64,000 bases of DNA from Flavobacterium sp. LHD-80. Lineage in GTDB: Bacteria > Bacteroidota > Bacteroidia > Flavobacteriales > Flavobacteriaceae. Shown here one piece after another: positions 59,431-64,000 of the stretch (positions are counted from its first letter, which is position 1; every line of letters starts with the position of its first letter). The position numbers and the translations under genes are program-made. The notes beneath the pieces are model-generated. The model worked only from the letters and a program-made list of their open reading frames with translations, was not told the origin of the DNA and searched no databases. The DNA lies in the NCBI RefSeq assembly GCF_030929605.1, contig NZ_JAVFVS010000012.1, forward strand, positions 248,001-312,000, written 5' to 3'.

Positions 59431-60480
59431 TTAATTTTCAGAAATAACCGAAGTTTCATTTTGATCTACTTCTTTTTCCTCTTTTTCCATTTCAGCAGTT
59501 TCACCTTCGTATTGTGTTTTTTCGGTTCTGGCATCGTAACCTAATTCTCTTAAATATTTGGCGAAAATATCAGTATAACCGTGCGTGCAAATTACTCGCT
59601 CTGCGCCAGTTGCTTTGACGCTTTCTAATAAAGAATGCCAGTCGCAGTGATCGCTTAACACAAATCCTTTATCGATCGCGCGTCTTCGTCTTGCACCTCT
59701 AAAAGCCATCCATCCGCTGGCGGAACCGGTTACAAAAGGCGTCATTTTTCTGATCCAGATACTTCCGTGCGCACTTGGCGGAGCGAGCACAATATTTCCT
59801 AAAAGTGCTTCTCTTTTGGTTTCTCTGGTAATTAATTCGGTTGGAGGAAAATTAACCATCGGACGCAAAACATTTGTCATATTTTCGATTGCGCCGTGCG
59901 TGTATATTTTTCCGATATCAGTATCTAAGTATTTTAAAAGTCTTTGTGCTTTTCCCAATGAATATCCAAAGAGAATTGAAGTTCTTCCTTCGGCCTTATT
60001 TTCGGCCCACCAATTATTGATTTCTGAAATTACTTCCGCTTGCGGTGTCCAATTGAAGGCCGGTAACCCGAAAGTGCATTCGGTTATAAAAGTGTCGCAT
60101 CTTACCACTTCATACGGAGTTGAAATTCCGTCATCTTCCGTTTTATAATCTCCCGTAAAAACCCAGACTTCGCCTTTATGTTCTACACGCACTTGAGAAC
60201 TTCCAATAATATGCCCAGCGGGATGAAGCGAGAATTTTACATTATTGATTACAAAAGTTTCTCCCCATTCTTTTCCGGTTACAGTTATTTCGCCTAAACG
60301 ATGACGAATAATCGGAATATTGGTGTGATGTGTAATATAATTTTGATTTCCCCAGCGCGAATGATCAGCATGTCCGTGTGTAATTATAGCGTTCTTAACA
60401 GGACGCCACGGATCAAGATAAACATCGGCTTGCTGGCAGTAAATACCTTTATCATTAAAAGCTAAAAGTGGTATTTTCAT
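59431..60480 (-). CDS. Ligase-associated DNA damage response exonuclease (MBL fold)
   Basis: A 349-residue metallo-beta-lactamase/beta-CASP-type nuclease of the SNM1-like group. The metal motif HGHADH is at residues 35-40, then HPAGHIIGSSQVRVE near 87, FTGDYKTEDDG near 108, and FGYSLGKAQRLL (beta-CASP region) near 172. VLSDHCDW holds a later ligand. It is the first gene of the repair cluster. The C-terminus is acidic and low-complexity. The homologue in Pseudomonas is described as a DNA exonuclease. Confidence 0.92.
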   Translation of the reverse strand: MKIPLLAFNDKGIYCQQADVYLDPWRPVKNAIITHGHADHSRWGNQNYITHHTNIPIIRHRLGEITVTGKEWGETFVINNVKFSLHPAGHIIGSSQVRVEHKGEVWVFTGDYKTEDDGISTPYEVVRCDTFITECTFGLPAFNWTPQAEVISEINNWWAENKAEGRTSILFGYSLGKAQRLLKYLDTDIGKIYTHGAIENMTNVLRPMVNFPPTELITRETKREALLGNIVLAPPSAHGSIWIRKMTPFVTGSASGWMAFRGARRRRAIDKGFVLSDHCDWHSLLESVKATGAERVICTHGYTDIFAKYLRELGYDARTEKTQYEGETAEMEKEEKEVDQNETSVISEN

Positions 60481-60596
60481 AGTAATATAATTAAAGCATT
60501 CTTTTCAGAAGTAACTCAAATTTAAAGCTTTATATAAAGACCTGTTTTACAACTTCATTCAATTAGTTTATTAAATTACAACTTTTTAATATTGTA

Positions 60597-60630
60597 TTGT
60601 GATATAATCAAATTATCATTTGTACTTTTG
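60597..60630 (+). promoter_or_regulatory. Predicted pruA promoter
   Basis: TTG (60597-60599) and TACTTTTG (60623-60630) are 23 bases apart, within the range for Bacteroidota promoters. The leader to the ATG at 60673 would be about 35 bases. Confidence 0.55.
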
Positions 60631-60672
60631 TAAAAAATTAAACAATTCGTAAATTTTAAAATAATTTATCCC

Positions 60673-62298
60673 ATGTTAAAAGGATTCTTTCATGTACCAA
60701 AAGCGGTAAACGAGCCTGTAAAAAGCTACGCACCGAACTCACCAGAAAAAGCAGCTGTTCAAGCAGCGTACACCACAATGTGGAATTCTCAAATTGACGT
60801 TCCATTACACATTGGAAGCGAAGAAATTAGAACTGGAAACACAAGAAATATTACAGCTCCTCATGATCATAAACATGTAGTTGGAAAGTATCATTTAGCT
60901 GAAAAACAACATATCGAAAAAGCAATTGCAAATGCTCTTGAATCAAGAAAAGCATGGGCAAATATGGCATGGGAACAACGTGCTGCTATTTTCTTAAAAG
61001 CTGCTGAATTAATCGCTGGTCCTTACAGAGCGCGTATTAATGCTGCTACTATGATTGGTCAATCTAAAAATATTCACCAGGCAGAAATCGATGCTTCTTG
61101 CGAGTTAATCGACTTTTTACGTTACAATGTTGAGTTCATGACTCAAATCTACAACGATCAGCCAAAATCAGATTCTACTGTTTGGAACCGTGTAGAATAC
61201 AGACCATTAGAAGGTTTTGTTTACGCAATTACTCCGTTTAACTTTACTGCTATTGCTGCAAACTTGCCTGCAAGTGCTGCAATGATGGGGAATGTTGTTA
61301 TTTGGAAACCAAGTGACAGCCAAGTTTTCTCTACAAAAATCATTCTTGATGTTTTCAAAGAAGCTGGAGTTCCTGACGGCGTTATCAACGTAGTTTTTGG
61401 AGATGCTTTAATGATTACAGATACTGTTTTAGCTAGTCGTGATTTTGCTGGTGTTCACTTTACAGGTTCAACTCACGTATTTAAAGATATTTGGGCTAAA
61501 ATTGGTGCAAACATTCACAATTATAAAACGTACCCAAGAATCGTTGGTGAAACAGGCGGTAAAGATTTTATCATTGCTCACCCAAGCGCAAACGTAAAAC
61601 AAGTAACTACAGGTATTACTCGTGGTGCTTTTGAATTCCAAGGTCAAAAATGTTCTGCTGCATCTAGAGCTTATATTCCTCAAAGTTTATGGCCAGCTGT
61701 AAAAGAACAATTGATTACTGATGTAAAATCTATGAAAATGGGTTCTCCAGAAGATTTTGGAAACTTTATTACAGCAGTTATTCACGAAGGTTCTTTTGAT
61801 AAATTAGCTAGTTATATCGACCAGGCTAAAAAAGATGCTGATGCTGAAATCATCATTGGTGGAAATTACGATAAATCTGTTGGGTACTTTATTGAGCCAA
61901 CGGTTATTGTAACTACAAATCCAAAATATACTACAATGGAAACCGAATTATTCGGACCAGTTATCACGATTTATGTTTACGAAGATGCTAAATGGGAAGA
62001 AACTTTAGAATTAGTGGATACTACTTCTGAGTATGCTTTGACTGGAGCTGTTTTCAGCCAAGATCGTTATGCTATTGAAGTAGCTACTACTAAATTACAA
62101 AATTCAGCTGGTAACTTCTACATCAATGACAAACCAACTGGAGCAGTTGTAGGTATGCAACCGTTTGGTGGTGCAAGAGCTTCTGGAACTAACGATAAAG
62201 CAGGTTCTGCATTGAACTTATTACGTTGGGCTTCTCCAAGAACTATCAAAGAAACTTTTGTAACTCCAGAAGATTACAGATATCCGTTTTTGGGTTAA
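60673..62298 (+). CDS. pruA: L-glutamate gamma-semialdehyde dehydrogenase
   Basis: NAD-dependent aldehyde dehydrogenase oxidising glutamate semialdehyde (from proline) to glutamate. The 541-residue protein is the single-function form, without a proline dehydrogenase domain. It has YAITPFNFTAIAANLPASAA, the general base Glu in VGETGGKDF near residue 293, and the catalytic Cys in FQGQKCSAASR near 325. Codons are unusually uniform, as in highly expressed genes. No putA-type partner is adjacent. A strong terminator follows. Confidence 0.95.
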   Translation: MLKGFFHVPKAVNEPVKSYAPNSPEKAAVQAAYTTMWNSQIDVPLHIGSEEIRTGNTRNITAPHDHKHVVGKYHLAEKQHIEKAIANALESRKAWANMAWEQRAAIFLKAAELIAGPYRARINAATMIGQSKNIHQAEIDASCELIDFLRYNVEFMTQIYNDQPKSDSTVWNRVEYRPLEGFVYAITPFNFTAIAANLPASAAMMGNVVIWKPSDSQVFSTKIILDVFKEAGVPDGVINVVFGDALMITDTVLASRDFAGVHFTGSTHVFKDIWAKIGANIHNYKTYPRIVGETGGKDFIIAHPSANVKQVTTGITRGAFEFQGQKCSAASRAYIPQSLWPAVKEQLITDVKSMKMGSPEDFGNFITAVIHEGSFDKLASYIDQAKKDADAEIIIGGNYDKSVGYFIEPTVIVTTNPKYTTMETELFGPVITIYVYEDAKWEETLELVDTTSEYALTGAVFSQDRYAIEVATTKLQNSAGNFYINDKPTGAVVGMQPFGGARASGTNDKAGSALNLLRWASPRTIKETFVTPEDYRYPFLG

Positions 62299-62302
62299 TT
62301 TT

Positions 62303-62315
62303 GTTTCAAGTTTCA
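62303..62315. repeat. Solo copy of the GTTTCAAGTTTCA repeat
   Basis: Identical to the 13-base arm at 6234-6246 between murD and ftsW, followed by a second GGTTTCAAGTTTT. No inverted partner is present here. Confidence 0.6.
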
Positions 62316-62343
62316 GGTTTCAAGTTTTGTGACCTGTCCCTAT

Positions 62344-62378
62344 AAAAAAGCCGAATCTTTTACAAGATTCGGCTTTTT
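62344..62378. terminator. Bidirectional terminator between pruA and the hydrolase gene
   Basis: AAAAAAGCCGAATCTT and AAGATTCGGCTTTTT form a near-perfect stem with a short loop and T-runs both ways, between convergent genes. Confidence 0.92.
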
Positions 62379-62381
62379 CTT

Positions 62382-64000
62382 TTATTTCAGAATTGGAATT
62401 TTTACAAAACTATCATTGTACCATTTTATTTTTAATGGTTCTTTGGCATCTTCAATACTTTCTTCGGTGACTATTTTTCCGGTTCCGTAATTTATTTCTG
62501 AAAACGGATTTTTATTTACATTCAATGTAATTAATAGCCTGCTTCCTTTGCTTAATTGTTTGCTTACTAAGTGTGTATTTGTAAAAGGAATCAATTCAAC
62601 ACTATCTGGTTTCAGCAAATTTCTTTTTTCAATATCTTTAGCATAGCTGGCTCGACCAATAAAATAAGCCAAATGAAAATACTTCCCATCAGGCATTACT
62701 TCGTATAAAGTCACACCAATATCCATGTCTTTTTTATTAATGCTGGCTTTAATTTCTCCTAAAAATGAGCCATTCACAAGTATAGACTCTTTTATAGGAT
62801 CGCTTATAAAAACATAGCCGTTTGTTGTGTCAACTTGTTCATTAATAATTGAATCTGGGTAATAAAAATTATTACTATTCACTCTGTCTGCAAAATCAAC
62901 TTCTTGTGATAAATAGCCTTTTTTAGCAGGTTTTTTGCTATTCAATGAATAAAAATCACCCGATTTAGTATTGGTCAGATAAAATGTGAGAAAGTCGTTA
63001 TTCATTTTATCAATAGACGAAGCGCTTCTCCATTCATTAGCTCCCATTACTTGATAATTAACTCGATCTTTTAATATTTCTGGTTTGGGTTTATTTTTAA
63101 AAATATAATCAAACCATTGATAGGTTATTTTGTTCGTATTTATCAAAGCATCTGCATCAACTTTGTAGCCATTAAGTACAGCAGTTCCTCCTTTTTGCGC
63201 ACCAAAATGACTGTAAGGACCTATAATTAAATAAGAATCAGCTTTTGTATTATATTTTTGAAGTTCTCTTAAATAATACAAACTCGAATTTTGAGAATCG
63301 TTGTAATATCCATCAAAAGCTAATATTGGAATGTTTATTTGAGCAAAATCATTTTTGTGCGGCGCCATTTTTTGCCAATATTCATCAAAAGAGAGGTGTT
63401 TGATCCATCGCTGAAAAAGTCTGTTTGGAGTTCCATCAATACTATCCAGTTTTTTGTAAGCGACGCCTGATTCCCACCATCTCCATTGCATTTTTCTAAA
63501 ACGCTGTCTGTCATTTCCCGCAACTGTATCCAGATATTTATTGTTTCCAACATAAAACGCCCATTCGTAATTCGGATTTACAAATACATTATTCTCCATT
63601 GGCAAACCCATTCCGGGTCTGTTGGCAACGTAAGGAACTATTGTTTTAAGGGCCGGATGCATTTTTTTACAGGCAGCCCATTGTGTAAATCCATTGTAAC
63701 TGCCGCCATACATGCCTACTCTTCCATCACACCATTTTTGTTTACTGATCCAGTCGATAACATCGTAAGCGTCATTACCATCATTTTCGTATGGAAATAT
63801 TTCGCTAGGACTAAAGCGTTTTCCTCTTGTATAGGCAATTACCCCCACATAATCATTGTCTGCAGCCACTTTTAAAGATTTTAAATCTCTTCTTTGATCT
63901 GAAACATAAATCGTAAATTGAAGTATAACAGGTTTCGGAACAGTAATTTCTTTTTTTCGTACTATTATTGCCGATATAAAAGCGCCGTCTCTAGTCTTGA
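62382..64000 (-). CDS. CocE/NonD family hydrolase, 5' end outside window
   Basis: Serine hydrolase of the X-Pro dipeptidyl-peptidase/cocaine esterase group. The frame is open to the window edge and upstream of residue VAADND it reads TRDGAF...VRKKEITVPKPVILQF, the typical N-terminus, so the gene is cut here. The nucleophile elbow is MYGGSYNGFTQW; an acid/His region follows (IIGPYSHFGAQ near the middle). The C-terminal part (from about ANEWRSASSID) is the jelly-roll domain of this family. About 539 residues are visible. The substrate is unknown. Confidence 0.88.
   Translation of the reverse strand, partial: KTRDGAFISAIIVRKKEITVPKPVILQFTIYVSDQRRDLKSLKVAADNDYVGVIAYTRGKRFSPSEIFPYENDGNDAYDVIDWISKQKWCDGRVGMYGGSYNGFTQWAACKKMHPALKTIVPYVANRPGMGLPMENNVFVNPNYEWAFYVGNNKYLDTVAGNDRQRFRKMQWRWWESGVAYKKLDSIDGTPNRLFQRWIKHLSFDEYWQKMAPHKNDFAQINIPILAFDGYYNDSQNSSLYYLRELQKYNTKADSYLIIGPYSHFGAQKGGTAVLNGYKVDADALINTNKITYQWFDYIFKNKPKPEILKDRVNYQVMGANEWRSASSIDKMNNDFLTFYLTNTKSGDFYSLNSKKPAKKGYLSQEVDFADRVNSNNFYYPDSIINEQVDTTNGYVFISDPIKESILVNGSFLGEIKASINKKDMDIGVTLYEVMPDGKYFHLAYFIGRASYAKDIEKRNLLKPDSVELIPFTNTHLVSKQLSKGSRLLITLNVNKNPFSEINYGTGKIVTEESIEDAKEPLKIKWYNDSFVKIPILK

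Overview
The window is a stretch of chromosome from a member of the Bacteroidota, most likely a Flavobacterium or close relative. Supporting this are the low GC content, the gliding motility genes gldB and gldC, a type IX secretion plug-like protein, several promoter -7 boxes of the TAnnTTTG type, sparse Shine-Dalgarno sequences, and gene families typical of the group (DUF5916, DUF6702, CarboxypepD_reg-like proteins). I see no prophage, transposase, plasmid function or CRISPR array. The content is mostly core metabolism and cell envelope, separated by many small palindromic repeats.

Layout. Positions 1-14135 (minus strand) hold an almost complete dcw cluster, mraZ-rsmH-ftsL-pbp/ftsI-murE-mraY-murD-ftsW-murG-murC-ftsQ-ftsA-ftsZ (ftsZ cut by the window edge). 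murF and ddl are not in it. It is read from one promoter region carrying five GTGGT boxes that look like MraZ operators. From 14.5 to 20.5 kb come an alpha/beta hydrolase, engB, a lipoprotein, gldC-gldB, nadE and a LuxR-type response regulator. From 20.5 to 26.3 kb (minus) lie dnaG, whose zinc-ribbon ligands are all replaced, then an ECF sigma factor with a probable anti-sigma and an outer membrane protein, then a polyprenyl synthetase. From 26.4 to 31.9 kb are a lipoprotein, rlmN, a YceI protein, an LEA-like repeat lipoprotein, an O-methyltransferase, a PAP2 phosphatase and a TatA/B protein.

From 32.2 to 37.2 kb (minus) is a compact set of three tandem CarboxypepD_reg-like paralogues, a DUF6702 protein and an M1 metallopeptidase. 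From 37.4 to 49.5 kb are peptidase E, two identical tRNA-Gly genes, a GNAT enzyme, two convergent L,D-transpeptidases, a DUF5916 protein, gpmI, a DUF445 protein, map, a GxxExxY protein inside inverted repeats, and a methyltransferase. From 49.6 to 54.4 kb are a SNF2 helicase, the plug-like protein and apaG. From 54.4 to 60.5 kb (minus) is the four-gene ligase-associated DNA repair cluster (exonuclease, ATP-dependent ligase, DEXH helicase, PdeM-type phosphoesterase), in which the ligase gene is bracketed by two inverted 129-bp MITE-like copies. pruA and a truncated CocE/NonD hydrolase close the window.

How the genes work together. The dcw products make lipid II and assemble the divisome, and the two L,D-transpeptidases probably act on the same wall. 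GldB, GldC and the plug-like protein belong to gliding and type IX secretion. The four ligase-cluster enzymes form one repair module. The least explained material is non-coding: at least eight families of intergenic palindromes, some flanking genes in inverted pairs.
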